Under the pieces are notes generated by a model. The model searched no databases and was not told where the DNA came from. It was given only the letters and a program-made list of their open reading frames with translations. Positions 9,255 through 18,823 of a stretch of DNA of 64,000 nucleotides are shown piece by piece. This DNA is from Hyphomonadaceae bacterium UBA1933 (GTDB lineage: Bacteria; Pseudomonadota; Alphaproteobacteria; Caulobacterales; Aquidulcibacteraceae), in contig DDFH01000003.1 of NCBI GenBank assembly GCA_002337085.1, forward strand, positions 1 through 64,000. Reading direction: 5' to 3'. How positions within the stretch are numbered: the first letter of the stretch is position 1; the number at the start of each line of letters is the position of its first letter. The position numbers were made by a program, and so were the translations under genes.

Positions 9255-10124
9255 ATGCCAATAGAATTAATTATCGATAAACGCGCACATGATTTAGGCG
9301 GTGGTTTCGAGGTTGGCAGGGTTTTGCCATTTTATAAGCGGCGCATGGTTGGCCCATTTATTTTCTTTGATCAAATGGGACCGATGTATTTGGATGCGGG
9401 TATTCCCAAAAACCTTGATGTTCGACCACACCCTCATATTGGTTTGTCAACAGTAACTTATTTATATGATGGGGCAATGACGCACCGCGATAGTTTGGGC
9501 TTTCATCAAGAAATAAAACCCGGTGAAGTTAATTGGATGGTTGCAGGTTCTGGCATTACCCATTCGGAGCGCTTTGAATATGCGCGCACTAATGGCGCAA
9601 ATATGTTTGGGATACAGGCATGGGTTGCTTTGCCAAATGAGTTTGAAGAAACTGATCCCGCATTCTATCACCATGAAGGCGATGATTTACCACATTGGTC
9701 GGACGGCGGTGTGAATGGACGACTAATTGCCGGTGCAATTGATGGATTGAATGCAAAAGTAAAGACCCATTCACCATTGTTTTATGTACATATTGAAATG
9801 AAAAATGGCGCACGACATACAATCTCGAACCAATATTCAGAGCGTGCGGTTTTTGTTGCAAAAGGCGCCATTGAGATTTTGGGACAAGTTCTTGTAGCAG
9901 GTCAAATGGCGGTTTTAAGTGGGAACGAGGCAATCGATATCAAAGCAACAACTGATACCACTATAATGGTTTTAGGTGGTGAGCCAGTTGGCAAAAGATT
10001 TATGTTTTGGAATTTCGTTGCATCCTCAAATGAACGTCTTGAACAGGCGAAAGAAGATTGGAAACAGGGACGGATGAAATTGCCAAAAGGGGATGAAAAT
10101 GAATTCATCCCCTTGCCAGAATAG
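9255..10124 (+). CDS. Pirin-family cupin protein
   Basis: Bicupin protein of 289 residues with the pirin N-terminal domain. The metal-binding segment VRPHPHIGLSTVTYLYDG near residue 55 and the second histidine set HSERFE near residue 100 are intact. Pirins bind iron and some are quercetin 2,3-dioxygenases or redox sensors; the role here cannot be chosen from sequence. The start ATG follows AGAGGG. The gene stands alone, convergent with the chemoreceptor gene downstream. Confidence 0.93.
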   Translation: MPIELIIDKRAHDLGGGFEVGRVLPFYKRRMVGPFIFFDQMGPMYLDAGIPKNLDVRPHPHIGLSTVTYLYDGAMTHRDSLGFHQEIKPGEVNWMVAGSGITHSERFEYARTNGANMFGIQAWVALPNEFEETDPAFYHHEGDDLPHWSDGGVNGRLIAGAIDGLNAKVKTHSPLFYVHIEMKNGARHTISNQYSERAVFVAKGAIEILGQVLVAGQMAVLSGNEAIDIKATTDTTIMVLGGEPVGKRFMFWNFVASSNERLEQAKEDWKQGRMKLPKGDENEFIPLPE

Positions 10125-10144
10125 ATTTATTATAAAGCTAAGAT

Positions 10145-12145
10145 TTATCCCGCGCGAATATTGCGCAAGAATGTATTGGCTGAATTGCGCAAATTATCTG
10201 CTTGTTTTGCAAGCTCTGAAGTTGCCTCTAATGATTGGCGGGCAGTTAAACCGGTTTCTTGTGATGAACCTAAAACAGCGCAAACTGCGGTCGCCGATTC
10301 TGCGGCGTTGGCAGCAACTTCGCTAGTGCGCCCAGAAATTTCATCAACAGCAAGTTTTTGTTGTTCGATGGCATTGGCAATCTCTGCTGAAACATGGTTC
10401 ATTTCTTTTATGGTTTCAGTCACATTAGTAATTGTTTTAACTGCCACGTGGGTTGAGTTGGTAATCGCATCAATATTATTGCGAATATCTTCAGTTGCCT
10501 TTGAAGTTTGTTCGGCAAGGTTTTTAACTTCGGATGCAACAACCGCAAAACCACGACCTGCCTCACCGGCGCGAGATGCCTCGATTGTAGCATTAAGGGC
10601 AAGCAGGTTGGTTTGATTGGCGATTTCAGTAATCAATTGTACGACTGAACCGATGCGCTCTGCTGCTTGTGAAAGTTCATTCACTTTTTCTGTTGACGCC
10701 AATGCGTGTTCTTGCCCTTGCTCTGCAATTTGGGCTGCATTGCTTGCTTGTTCAGCGATTGTGTTAATTGATGCCGCCAATTCTTCTGATGCTGCTGCAA
10801 CGGTTTGAATATTGCTTGATGATGCATCGGTTGCGCGGGTTGCCGCTTCGGCATTTAATGCAACATTATCTGTTGAATAGAGCAGGGTCTTTGAAGATGC
10901 CTCAAGTTCATTAGATGCCGCTGCTACCGCCTCGATTGCATCCATAACGCTGCGTTCAAATGAATCCGCCATGCTTAGGATGGCATTACGGCGTTCGGTT
11001 GTGCTTTGCGCCTCCAAATTTGCTTGGCTGGCACGCATTTTATTGGCTTCATCAAGGCTTCTTTGTAGAATTTCGGCAACATTGGCCATTTGCCCAATTT
11101 CATTTTGGTCATCGGTATGCGGAACTTTGAATTGAGTTTCATTGTTTTTTATGCGTTGTAAACAATCCGCAATGTCAGAAATACGCGAGGTAAGGCCGCG
11201 TGAAACCAACACCACAAGACCAGCCGCCAATAATAACATCAGGCCAACAATTGCAAAATTACGGATTTCTTCGCTATATTTGCCTTTGATGCGAATATCC
11301 AAAAGGCGTGCAAGCTCATCGGCTGATTTAACCCATAGATTATTTGCGGCTTCTTGAACGCCAAGCATTGATTGGTTTACTTGGGCCGCATTGGTGACAA
11401 CATTACCTGCGCCAATATTATCCACGCTTATCTTTGCTTGATTATCAAGGTTTGCCATTTTGGCATCAACCTCTTTTTTAAGGCCGGTTAAGTTTTTATC
11501 GAGGCTTCCATCTTTGTTGGCCGCAATTGCAGAATCCAAAGATCCCATCATGGCGCTATATGCGGTGTCAACATTTGCCTTGGCTTTTACGATTTCTGCC
11601 CCTTCGGCAAAAGATCTATCTGCTTTTTGGTCAACAGTTTTGATTAGTGCAGCAAGCCTATTTGTAGCACTAGCAAAACTAGGCATTTTAAATGCAATAA
11701 CATCCATAACATAATATGAATCCAAATCAGGATCCAAAGTAAGGTTTGAACCATCAGAAATTTTTGAAATCAAGGCCAATGTTTTATCAAGGCGGGTTGC
11801 GGGATCTTGTGTAATTGCGTCTTTTAGTGCTTTTGATGTTTCGACTGAGTTCATTTCAGAATCAAATTTATCGCTTGCCGTGCTAAATTCAGCATTTAAT
11901 TCGCCAGATTTATTAATTGCGGCGGCATACATATTTGGCCACACGGTTTTAAGGTAATTGACCCCTTTTAATTCTTTTGCGCTGAAATCAATATCCGCAT
12001 TTACTTTTGATATAAATTGATATGACATCAGAGCCATAGGCATAAGCAAAACCACTGCAATCAATATAATTTTTTGCATGATTGATAGTTTTTTATGGAC
12101 GAAATCAAACATTGGGGAGCCTTTAGAAATTGTTAATTGTGCCAT
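10145..12145 (-). CDS. Methyl-accepting chemotaxis protein
   Basis: Transmembrane chemoreceptor of 666 residues. The first membrane span is near residues 22-45, followed by a helical periplasmic sensor domain (about 45-295), a second span around 300-320 ([20 protein letters not shown]), HAMP, and a cytoplasmic signalling domain with the highly conserved hairpin tip [20 protein letters not shown] followed by [19 protein letters not shown]. It lacks the C-terminal NWETF-type receptor-methylase tether. The ligand is unknown. No che operon is in the window. An alternative start is ATG 12112 (MFDFVHKK), 11 codons inside. Confidence 0.93.
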   Translation of the reverse strand: MAQLTISKGSPMFDFVHKKLSIMQKIILIAVVLLMPMALMSYQFISKVNADIDFSAKELKGVNYLKTVWPNMYAAAINKSGELNAEFSTASDKFDSEMNSVETSKALKDAITQDPATRLDKTLALISKISDGSNLTLDPDLDSYYVMDVIAFKMPSFASATNRLAALIKTVDQKADRSFAEGAEIVKAKANVDTAYSAMMGSLDSAIAANKDGSLDKNLTGLKKEVDAKMANLDNQAKISVDNIGAGNVVTNAAQVNQSMLGVQEAANNLWVKSADELARLLDIRIKGKYSEEIRNFAIVGLMLLLAAGLVVLVSRGLTSRISDIADCLQRIKNNETQFKVPHTDDQNEIGQMANVAEILQRSLDEANKMRASQANLEAQSTTERRNAILSMADSFERSVMDAIEAVAAASNELEASSKTLLYSTDNVALNAEAATRATDASSSNIQTVAAASEELAASINTIAEQASNAAQIAEQGQEHALASTEKVNELSQAAERIGSVVQLITEIANQTNLLALNATIEASRAGEAGRGFAVVASEVKNLAEQTSKATEDIRNNIDAITNSTHVAVKTITNVTETIKEMNHVSAEIANAIEQQKLAVDEISGRTSEVAANAAESATAVCAVLGSSQETGLTARQSLEATSELAKQADNLRNSANTFLRNIRAG

Positions 12146-12215
12146 GAATTTTATTGGCGATTAGATTTTGTTATTGCTAGGCGTTAACTATTAATTTATA
12201 GTTTATAAAACCTTT

Positions 12216-12231
12216 ATTACCGTGTGGTAAT
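12216..12231. promoter_or_regulatory. Perfect palindrome in the receptor/persulfide-dioxygenase intergenic region
   Basis: ATTACC-GTGT-GGTAAT is a perfect 6-bp inverted repeat with a 4-bp spacer, in the 347-bp AT-rich space between the divergent chemoreceptor and the persulfide dioxygenase operon. A second dyad, TATATAT with ATATATA, spans about 12446-12471, directly upstream of the dioxygenase gene. Either could be an operator. The binding protein is unknown, and nothing else stands out in this gap. Confidence 0.4.
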
Positions 12232-12492
12232 TAGATTAAAAATGCCTATATTACAGTGTTTTAATGCGAAAATTAATGTGTAATTTTCTATTTGCGCCTT
12301 AAAGTTTAAGCTTATTTCAGCGCCTTTTGTGCAAGCTATTTTGTAGTGAAAATTATAAAATTAGTGCATTATAAAACTACCAAATGATATTTTTGAAATG
12401 ATTTTAAATAATGTGGTCTCGCACCTTGAATATATTTGCCAAACCTATATATAAGAATATTAGCATATATAAACATAAACTAAGGTGACACA

Positions 12493-13371
12493 ATGGAAAT
12501 CAAGATGGAAATAAAACCAGAGGTCAAAAAATTCTTTGACCAAGATACCAACACATTTAGCTATGTAGTCAAAGATCCAACCTCAAATTTCTGTGCGATA
12601 ATTGACAGTGTATTAAACTTTGACGCGCCATCGGGCAGCACTAGCTTTGCCGCTGCTGATGAAATAATTGAATATGTAAATTCGAATTCTTTGAAAGTTG
12701 AATGGATAATTGAAACCCATGTTCATGCGGATCATTTATCAGCCGCACCATATTTAAAATCAAAACTTGGCGGTAAAATTGCAATTGGTGAGAATGTTAC
12801 AATTGTTCAAAATGTTTTTGGTAAAGTTTTTAATGCCGGAACTGATTTTGAACTTGATGGCAGCCAGTTTGATTATCTTTTCAAAGATAATGAGATATAT
12901 AAAATTGGCAATATTGATGCAATTGCCATTTCAACACCTGGGCATACGCCTGCATGTATGACGCATATCATCGGTAATTCTGCCTTTGTTGGCGACACGA
13001 TTTTTATGCCAGATCAAGGAACAGCACGTGCTGATTTCCCTGGTGGTGACGCAAAGATATTGTTTAAATCAATCAAAAAGCTTTTAAGCCTGCCGGATGA
13101 AATGCAGCTTTATATGTGTCATGATTACGCGCCAAATGGACGTGAAATAAAATATCAAAGCACGATTGCCGAAGAGCGCGCAAAAAACATCCATGTGAAT
13201 GATAAAATTAGCGAGGATGAGTTTGTGGCGATGCGTTCAAAACGTGATAAAACACTTGGGATGCCGCGTCTTATTTTGCCATCGGTTCAAGTTAATATGC
13301 GCGCGGGAAATTTCCCGAAGCCGGATGATAATGGAACAATATATCTAAAACTACCTGTAAATCTATTTTAA
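12493..13371 (+). CDS. Metallo-beta-lactamase-fold persulfide dioxygenase-like protein
   Basis: MBL-fold protein of 292 residues with the metal motif THVHADHLSAAPYLK (HxHxDH) near residue 76, GHTPACMTHIIG near residue 150 and LYMCHDYAPNGRE. The residues and length match the ETHE1/Blh type of glutathione-persulfide dioxygenase, which oxidises persulfide sulfur to sulfite in sulfide detoxification. No rhodanese domain is fused. The next gene, 17 nt downstream, is a TauE/TSUP permease, the usual partner that exports the sulfite. AAGGTG lies 4 nt before the ATG. Confidence 0.87.
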   Translation: MEIKMEIKPEVKKFFDQDTNTFSYVVKDPTSNFCAIIDSVLNFDAPSGSTSFAAADEIIEYVNSNSLKVEWIIETHVHADHLSAAPYLKSKLGGKIAIGENVTIVQNVFGKVFNAGTDFELDGSQFDYLFKDNEIYKIGNIDAIAISTPGHTPACMTHIIGNSAFVGDTIFMPDQGTARADFPGGDAKILFKSIKKLLSLPDEMQLYMCHDYAPNGREIKYQSTIAEERAKNIHVNDKISEDEFVAMRSKRDKTLGMPRLILPSVQVNMRAGNFPKPDDNGTIYLKLPVNLF

Positions 13372-13387
13372 TCGAAAAGAATAAAAC

Positions 13388-14173
13388 ATGATAAACCAAA
13401 CAATTGCTGCGTTATTATCAGGCGGTCTTATAGGATTTACGCTTGGTCTGATTGGTGGCGGTGGGTCAATATTGGCAACCCCATTGTTGCTTTATTTTGT
13501 TGGTGTGTCGCAGCCCCATATTGCGATTGGGACTGGCGCGCTTGCGGTTTCTGCCAATGCTTATGCCAACCTTATCGGGCATGCACGCAAAGGGAATGTT
13601 TGGTGGCGTTGTGCAGCAGTTTTTGCAATCATTGGCATTATTGGTGCATTCGCTGGTTCAAGCCTTGGTAAAGCGTTAAACGGGCAATTGCTTATGTTTT
13701 TGTTTGGCTTTGTCATGGTTTTGGTTGGTGTTTTAATGCTTCGACCTAGAAAAGATTTTGGTGGTGAAGCATGTGGGGTTGATGCCAAAATGTGCATTAA
13801 AACTGCGGTGGTTGCTTTGGCTGCTGGTTTTGCATCTGGCTTTTTTGGTATTGGTGGCGGCTTTTTAATTGTTCCGGCACTTATTTTTGCAACCCGAATG
13901 CCAACTATTAATGCGGTGGGGACTTCACTTTTGGCGGTGGGGACATTTGGTCTTGCCACTGCAATAAATTATGCATTTGATGGCATGGTCGATTGGCCTA
14001 TTGCCGGTGAAATGATTCTGGGCGGGGTCGTTGGTGGATTTTTGGGAATGAAACTTTCAACCAAACTTGGAAGCCAAAAAGACACCCTAAACCGTATTTT
14101 TGCGGTTTTGATATTCTTTGTCGCAGCCTATGTCCTATACAAAAGCGGTAGCCATTTGTTTTATGAGAAATAA
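13388..14173 (+). CDS. TSUP/TauE-family sulfite/anion permease
   Basis: Inner-membrane protein of 261 residues with about eight hydrophobic segments and the two TSUP glycine-rich repeats, LGLIGGGGSILATPLLLYF and SGFFGIGGGFLIVPALIF. It follows the persulfide dioxygenase gene closely and is probably in the same operon. By analogy with such pairs it would expel sulfite or another sulfur anion produced by sulfide oxidation. The direction and substrate are inferred from context. Confidence 0.88.
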   Translation: MINQTIAALLSGGLIGFTLGLIGGGGSILATPLLLYFVGVSQPHIAIGTGALAVSANAYANLIGHARKGNVWWRCAAVFAIIGIIGAFAGSSLGKALNGQLLMFLFGFVMVLVGVLMLRPRKDFGGEACGVDAKMCIKTAVVALAAGFASGFFGIGGGFLIVPALIFATRMPTINAVGTSLLAVGTFGLATAINYAFDGMVDWPIAGEMILGGVVGGFLGMKLSTKLGSQKDTLNRIFAVLIFFVAAYVLYKSGSHLFYEK

Positions 14174-14352
14174 AGCACGTGAGTTTGGAATAAAAACTTA
14201 AAATAAATTTCATATATAAAATTATTATATTTAAATAGAATTATAGACTTAATTTTATAATTCAAAATGAAACATTGAATTTACAATTTAATAAAGTGTG
14301 ATAGCTTTTGTGAAGTTTAAAGTTGAATATTTGTGGTTGGTTGGAGTTTGAC

Positions 14353-15648
14353 ATGGGGTATATATCATCAGTCAAAATTGATAAATTTTGGGGTACAAAG
14401 AATGTTAGTATTAAGTTCGACAAAGCATTCAACTTTTTAATTGGAAAGAATGGAAGCGGTAAGACAACTATAATAAATTTGATAGCTTCTGTTATAACCG
14501 CAGATTTTCAAACTATTTATTCAATTCAATTTGAGTCAATTGAAATTACAATTGGTTATTATGGGACAAATAGAAAATCAAAAATAACAGTGAATAAGAT
14601 AACAGACCAATTACATGGAAATATTGTTTTAGAATATGATGTAAAAGAATCTGCAAATAGCCCTAGCTCTAAATATATGGTTGAAAACCCATATGATGAA
14701 CGAATCTATCGCTCAGCGACTGCCTTAAACTATCGGCGTCATAATGAAATTATAAGAATAAATAATTTAATAGAAAATATTGTTTCTACTAGTTGGTTAT
14801 CTGTACATCGTGGGGCAATAAACAAATTTAGTAAATCATCTGGTCGCGAAGATTCATTTCAATCTTTAATTGATGTTAAAGTAAATGATATATCAAAAAA
14901 GTTTGCAAGCTATTTTTCACTTTTAGAGGGACGCTCTAATTTGGAAAGCCAGACTTTTCAAGAATATGTTTTCTTGTCTCTTTTAGAGCAAAAAAGTATT
15001 AAGAGTGGTTTTGTACTTAGTACAGAAGACAACAAAACAGATAAGGAAACACTAATTGGTATTTTAAAACATTTAGGTGTCCCTGATGCCAAGGCAGCAA
15101 AAAGTGCAAATTCATACAATTCTAGATATGAGATGGCTCAAAAGAGGTTAACTAATAAGTCTAAAGAAGATAAGGTTGATTTTGAAGACATTGTTGTGTT
15201 GTATGACTCGCGCAGAATAACAAATATGGTTGATAAATGGAAAGAGTTCAACGATGCTAAAAGCAGGATATTCGCGCCTAAGAAAGAGTTTGAAAGCATT
15301 GTCAACGAAATGTTCTCAAATAAAGAACTTAGCTTTGATGAAAGAAATAACCCAATATTGAAATTTGCAAATGGAGATAAGCTAAGCATTGAAGTTTTAT
15401 CGTCTGGTGAAAAACAACTTTTTATTTTGCTAGGCGATGCCTTACTTCAGGAACAGCGCCCAGTAGTTTATATTTCAGATGAGCCTGAATTATCTTTGCA
15501 TGTAGAATGGCAAGAGGTTCTATTCGAAAATATTAGAAAATTAAACCCAAATTGCCAAATTATTTCTGCTACACATTCCCCAGATATTGTTGGCAATTTT
15601 CAAGATAAAGTAATTGAAATAGAGGGTTGTATAAAAGAATGTTCTTGA
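14353..15648 (+). CDS. ariA: PARIS-like defence ATPase (AriA type, AAA_15/SMC-like)
   Basis: ABC/SMC-like ATPase of 431 residues. Walker A GKNGSGKTT is at residues 31-39, an ABC-type signature LSSGEKQLFILLGDALL near 353, Walker B YISDEPELSLH near 375, and a switch histidine in SATHSPDIV. This is the OLD/AAA_15 organisation. The following gene overlaps it by 10 nt and is a TOPRIM/DUF4435 protein. That two-gene arrangement is the definition of PARIS, in which AriA senses phage anti-restriction proteins and releases the AriB nuclease. The start ATG 14353 is chosen for GGAG 7 nt upstream. The gene is clearly more AT-rich than its neighbours, suggesting transfer. AriA identity is inferred from architecture; another OLD-like ATPase remains possible. 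Confidence 0.75.
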   Translation: MGYISSVKIDKFWGTKNVSIKFDKAFNFLIGKNGSGKTTIINLIASVITADFQTIYSIQFESIEITIGYYGTNRKSKITVNKITDQLHGNIVLEYDVKESANSPSSKYMVENPYDERIYRSATALNYRRHNEIIRINNLIENIVSTSWLSVHRGAINKFSKSSGREDSFQSLIDVKVNDISKKFASYFSLLEGRSNLESQTFQEYVFLSLLEQKSIKSGFVLSTEDNKTDKETLIGILKHLGVPDAKAAKSANSYNSRYEMAQKRLTNKSKEDKVDFEDIVVLYDSRRITNMVDKWKEFNDAKSRIFAPKKEFESIVNEMFSNKELSFDERNNPILKFANGDKLSIEVLSSGEKQLFILLGDALLQEQRPVVYISDEPELSLHVEWQEVLFENIRKLNPNCQIISATHSPDIVGNFQDKVIEIEGCIKECS

Positions 15649-16496
15649 GGACTGGTAGCGGTTTAAAAAATCAACATTTATTCCATGATGTACAATATTT
15701 TCTGTATTGTGAAGGAAGAAATACAAAAAACAGTTTTGGACGCTTAGTAACTTTAGACATGGTTTTTTGGAAAAGGGTATTTTCCATGAAAAATGTTAAA
15801 GTTAAATGCAGGAGCGTAGGTAATAAAGGCAAGCTAGCCATAATACACAGAATATTAATAAAAAAAAATATAAAAAATGCCATAATTGCTATGGATAGAG
15901 ATTATGATGATTATTTGAAACGAATAATAGAACACCCGCAAGTCATCTATACATATGGTTATAGTTGGGAGTCAGATGTTTTATATCAGCTAGATTTCCA
16001 GACAATTTTACCGTTGTTTATGAATGCAATGGATGTCGAGGATGTTGAGCTTGAATATAAAGAGTATATGAACGGTATAAAAAAAGACTTAGAAAGGTTA
16101 TGTTTATTAGATATAAAATATTTTTCATGCCCGAAAGCACTATTTAATAGGGGTAAAATTGATATTTTAAGTCTTTGCAAAACACATGAGCCTAGAATTT
16201 TGAAATCTACAATATGTTCAAATGCAAAGAGTATAAGACATTTTGAATCCATAAAAGATATAAAACAACTTTGGACTCAAAAGAATGTTGCTTTAACTGT
16301 TTATGGTAAGCTTGTTGCAAAAGTTATATACAATTGGTTCGTATATTTCTCAAATATTAATGAATCTGTTAGAAAGGTCTCATATGATGTAATGATGGCT
16401 GCATCAGTAAACTCATCTTCGCTAGAGTTTATAAATTCTGACGGTTTTGATTACTACGATATTAATATTGAAAAATTTTTAGTGCATAATGAATAG
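15639..16496 (+). CDS. ariB: PARIS-like effector nuclease (AriB type, DUF4435/TOPRIM)
   Basis: Protein of 285 residues with a TOPRIM-like start. Glu25 is in FLYCEGRNT and the acidic pair Asp86/Asp88 is in AIIAMDRDYDDY. The Glu position and DxD spacing match AriB of PARIS, whose TOPRIM domain cleaves host tRNA when released by AriA. The rest is helical and poorly conserved, with no other domain recognised. Translation is coupled to ariA: ATG 15639 lies before the ariA stop and GAGGG lies 12 nt upstream. It is extremely AT-rich. The 3' end is about 95 bp from the 3' end of tRNA-Gly(GCC). The effector role is inferred from the pairing and catalytic residues. Confidence 0.7.
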   Translation: MFLRTGSGLKNQHLFHDVQYFLYCEGRNTKNSFGRLVTLDMVFWKRVFSMKNVKVKCRSVGNKGKLAIIHRILIKKNIKNAIIAMDRDYDDYLKRIIEHPQVIYTYGYSWESDVLYQLDFQTILPLFMNAMDVEDVELEYKEYMNGIKKDLERLCLLDIKYFSCPKALFNRGKIDILSLCKTHEPRILKSTICSNAKSIRHFESIKDIKQLWTQKNVALTVYGKLVAKVIYNWFVYFSNINESVRKVSYDVMMAASVNSSSLEFINSDGFDYYDINIEKFLVHNE

Positions 16497-16591
16497 AATA
16501 GCTATGTGTTATCTATATCTTAAAACGCATAAATGTATGCTAAAACTTTAATTAACTTTCCAAGTAATTTTCAAGCTTGAAAATAAAATAA

Positions 16592-16666
16592 TGGAGCGGG
16601 TGATGAGATTCGAACTCACGACATCCACCTTGGCAAGGTGGCGCTCTACCCCTGAGCTACACCCGC
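16592..16666 (-). tRNA. tRNA-Gly(GCC)
   Basis: Cloverleaf read on the minus strand: acceptor GCGGGTG pairs with CACCCGC, the D arm has GTAGCTCAGGGGTAGAGC, the anticodon stem CCACC/GGTGG encloses TTGCCAA (anticodon GCC), and the T arm has GTTCGAATC. CCA is encoded (16592-16594). A 16-bp perfect palindrome (16568-16583) lies just past the 3' end. The PARIS-like genes lie on its 3' side. Confidence 0.97.
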
Positions 16667-16812
16667 ATCCTGTAACATCAAAGATGCGAAATGACTGTGA
16701 AAGTCATTGGGTGGAGGGCTTATGGTGGATTTGGAAAAAAAGTGCAAGAGGGTTTTGGCAGATTGACTGAATCTTTTATTGAAAAATTACACCGTCTTTG
16801 CTTAAAAGCCTT

Positions 16813-17343
16813 ATGGACAAGCAAAAAATAACCCGTGAAGAATTATTCGACCTCCTCGACAATCTTGGAATAAATCATAAAACCACCCATCACCGCGCTG
16901 TTTTCACCGTTGATGAAGGGGAGGATATTAAAAAAGCCATACCTGGCGGGCATTCCAAAAATTTGTTTTTAAAAGATAAAGACGGTGCCTTCTTTCTGAT
17001 TTGTGCCTTGGGTGAAACCCAAATCAAAATGAATCATGTTCACAAAGCGGTGGGCTGCGCACGGCTTTCATTTGGTTCGGAAGAAAAATTATATGAGCTT
17101 TTGGGCGTTCGCCCTGGTTCGGTGTGTCTATTTGCGCTCGCTAATAATGTTGAAAAAAATCTTACCCTTATTCTTGATAAGAATATTTTCAAAAACCCGC
17201 TTATTAATTTCCATCCGCTTTTGAACGATGCCACCACGACCATAAGCACCGATGACATGATTAAATTTGTCAAACATTGGGGCGGGCGCGCGATTATTGC
17301 CGATTTTTCAACCGATATTCCAATAATCGAAGGCACAGTTTAA
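16813..17343 (+). CDS. proX: Prolyl-tRNA editing protein ProX (YbaK/PrdX domain)
   Basis: Free-standing INS-like deacylase of about 176 residues that hydrolyses alanine mischarged onto tRNA-Pro. Visible family features are THHRAVFTVDEG near residue 30, the substrate-pocket lysine segment SKNLFLKDKDGAFFL, and FGSEEKLYELLGVRPGSVCLFALAN. ATG 16813 is preferred over an in-frame TTG at 16798. Its stop overlaps the convergent LysR gene stop by 4 bp. Confidence 0.9.
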   Translation: MDKQKITREELFDLLDNLGINHKTTHHRAVFTVDEGEDIKKAIPGGHSKNLFLKDKDGAFFLICALGETQIKMNHVHKAVGCARLSFGSEEKLYELLGVRPGSVCLFALANNVEKNLTLILDKNIFKNPLINFHPLLNDATTTISTDDMIKFVKHWGGRAIIADFSTDIPIIEGTV

Positions 17344-18350
17344 TAACCCCCGCGTAAATTCCATTGTTTATAGTTTAATATCGAATTTTCGAATTTAAAC
17401 AGGCTGACATTCTTATCATAAAAATCATTTACCCTTAAAAGACCGCGCTTTGGATTAACCTGCAACAGTGGTGATAAAAGGTTTATGAAATAGCCCAAAT
17501 GTTCGGATATGAAGGATGATCGCCGCAATGCCAATTTTGTAACAGATTGTGGAAACAAAAGGCGAGAATCTTTTAAAACTTCAAATTCAAAGGCTTCATC
17601 TTCCAATAGTGCGGTTTCGGAAATAATTCCCACCCCAACCCCAAGCGAAACATAGCTTTTGATTATATCAGCATCGAGTGCCGCAAATCTTATGTATGGC
17701 TCAATATCTTCAACGCTAAATGCAGCATCAATTTGCGGTCGTCCGGTTAAACCTTCGGCATAGGTAACAATCGGATATTTCGCAATGTCATAAATGGTTG
17801 GCAAGTTGGTCGATAAAATCTCATGCCCTTTGGGCGCAATAACCACATGATGCCATTTAAAGCAGGGTAGGGTTATAATATCACTGTTGGTTTCTAATGC
17901 CTCGGTGGCGATTGCAATGTCAATCTTTCCTTCGGTAATGGCGGTTTTTATGTTTTGCGGGCTATCTTGAACGAATTCAAGCGTTACATCGGGATATTCT
18001 TCTTCAAATTGGCGGTAAACAACGGGAATTATATGACGCGCTTGATTATGGGTGGTTCCGACGCGAATTGTCCCACGGCCAGAAGTGTTTAGATGCGCGG
18101 TATAATTGGCAATATTTCTAAGTTCAAAATTAATACGCTCGATAATTTCTTTTATGTTCTCGCCAATCGCACTAAGGCTATAATTGCCATCATTGGTGGC
18201 AATAAAAACCTCTGCCCCAAGTTTTCTTTCGATTTTATTGATTTCAGTTATAAGTTCTTTTGGGGTTTTTCCAATTGCGCTTGCGGCATCGTCAATAATT
18301 AGATCTGCTTTGAACAGATTATTTAAAATTTCAATTTGCGCGAAATTCAT
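17340..18350 (-). CDS. LysR-family regulator, CysB/Cbl-like
   Basis: 336-residue regulator. The effector domain carries the CysB/Cbl signature: VGTTHNQARHIIPVVYRQF near residue 97, then DIAIATEALETNSDIITLPCFKW and VTYAEGLTGRPQIDAAF. In CysB this pocket binds sulfate or O-acetylserine derivatives, so sulfur assimilation control is likely. The N-terminal helix-turn-helix is divergent from classic LysR sequences. GGAG lies 7 nt before the ATG. No cys genes are adjacent, but the persulfide dioxygenase operon is 4 kb away. Confidence 0.85.
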   Translation of the reverse strand: MNFAQIEILNNLFKADLIIDDAASAIGKTPKELITEINKIERKLGAEVFIATNDGNYSLSAIGENIKEIIERINFELRNIANYTAHLNTSGRGTIRVGTTHNQARHIIPVVYRQFEEEYPDVTLEFVQDSPQNIKTAITEGKIDIAIATEALETNSDIITLPCFKWHHVVIAPKGHEILSTNLPTIYDIAKYPIVTYAEGLTGRPQIDAAFSVEDIEPYIRFAALDADIIKSYVSLGVGVGIISETALLEDEAFEFEVLKDSRLLFPQSVTKLALRRSSFISEHLGYFINLLSPLLQVNPKRGLLRVNDFYDKNVSLFKFENSILNYKQWNLRGGY

Positions 18351-18524
18351 TGCTTTGCTCCTATTTCAAGAAATCTAAAGCAATTATTTCGGGCATCAAT
18401 TTTGCGGATAATATAAATTTCCTAATTTGCATGGGGTTGAAAGAATTTATCAAACAAAATGAACCCGCCATATGCGCAAAACCCCTTCCACAGGCGGTTA
18501 TTTTAATTATAAGGGCAAATGGTT

Positions 18525-18601
18525 GGCTCCTTAGCTCATCAGGACAGAGCATTCGTTTCCTAAACGAAGGGTAGTGGGTTCGAGTCCCTCAGGAGCCGCC
18601 A
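18525..18601 (+). tRNA. tRNA-Arg(CCT)
   Basis: Cloverleaf: acceptor GGCTCC pairs with GGAGCC, the D arm has TAGCTCATCAGGACAGAGC, the anticodon stem TTCGT/ACGAA encloses TTCCTAA (anticodon CCT), and the T arm has GGTTCGAGTCC. CCA is encoded. Its last 17 bases are repeated at 37149-37165, so it is the integration target of the adjoining mobile element and remains intact. Confidence 0.97.
18585..18601 (+). other. attL core (tRNA 3' end)
   Basis: TCCCTCAGGAGCCGCCA, the 3' end of tRNA-Arg(CCT), is repeated exactly and in the same orientation at 37149-37165. This is the expected crossover segment of a tRNA-targeting tyrosine integrase. Confidence 0.93.
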
Positions 18602-18722
18602 ATAATCCATGTTTTGATTTATCCACAATTCGATACAGTTTGCAAAACCATTGTAAAATCAGTGGGTTTGTGACCATGTGTTTGTACATATTCACATACA
18701 ACTTTACAAAATTACTAAAAAA

Positions 18723-18747
18723 TTTGTGGGGGTGTTTGTGGGGTTGG
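18723..18747 (+). repeat. Integrase arm-type repeats, left end
   Basis: TTTGTGGGGGTG (18723-18734) is followed directly by TTTGTGGGGTTGG (18735-18747), between attL and the integrase gene. The 12-mer recurs exactly at 37091-37102, just inside attR. Their placement suggests arm-binding sites of the integrase; function is inferred. Confidence 0.6.
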
Positions 18748-18823
18748 AAGTCCGCATTTTTTTTATATTGCATAATTTCATAAATTATCATTTCAAAATA
18801 ATGCTGAAATAAAGTGAGGCGTT

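Noticed and set aside
14174..14352. A second copy of the tRNA-Gly 3' end that would mark PARIS as an integrated element
   Set aside because: I looked for the terminal 20 bases of the tRNA near the left edge of the PARIS-like genes and found no repeat and no integrase.
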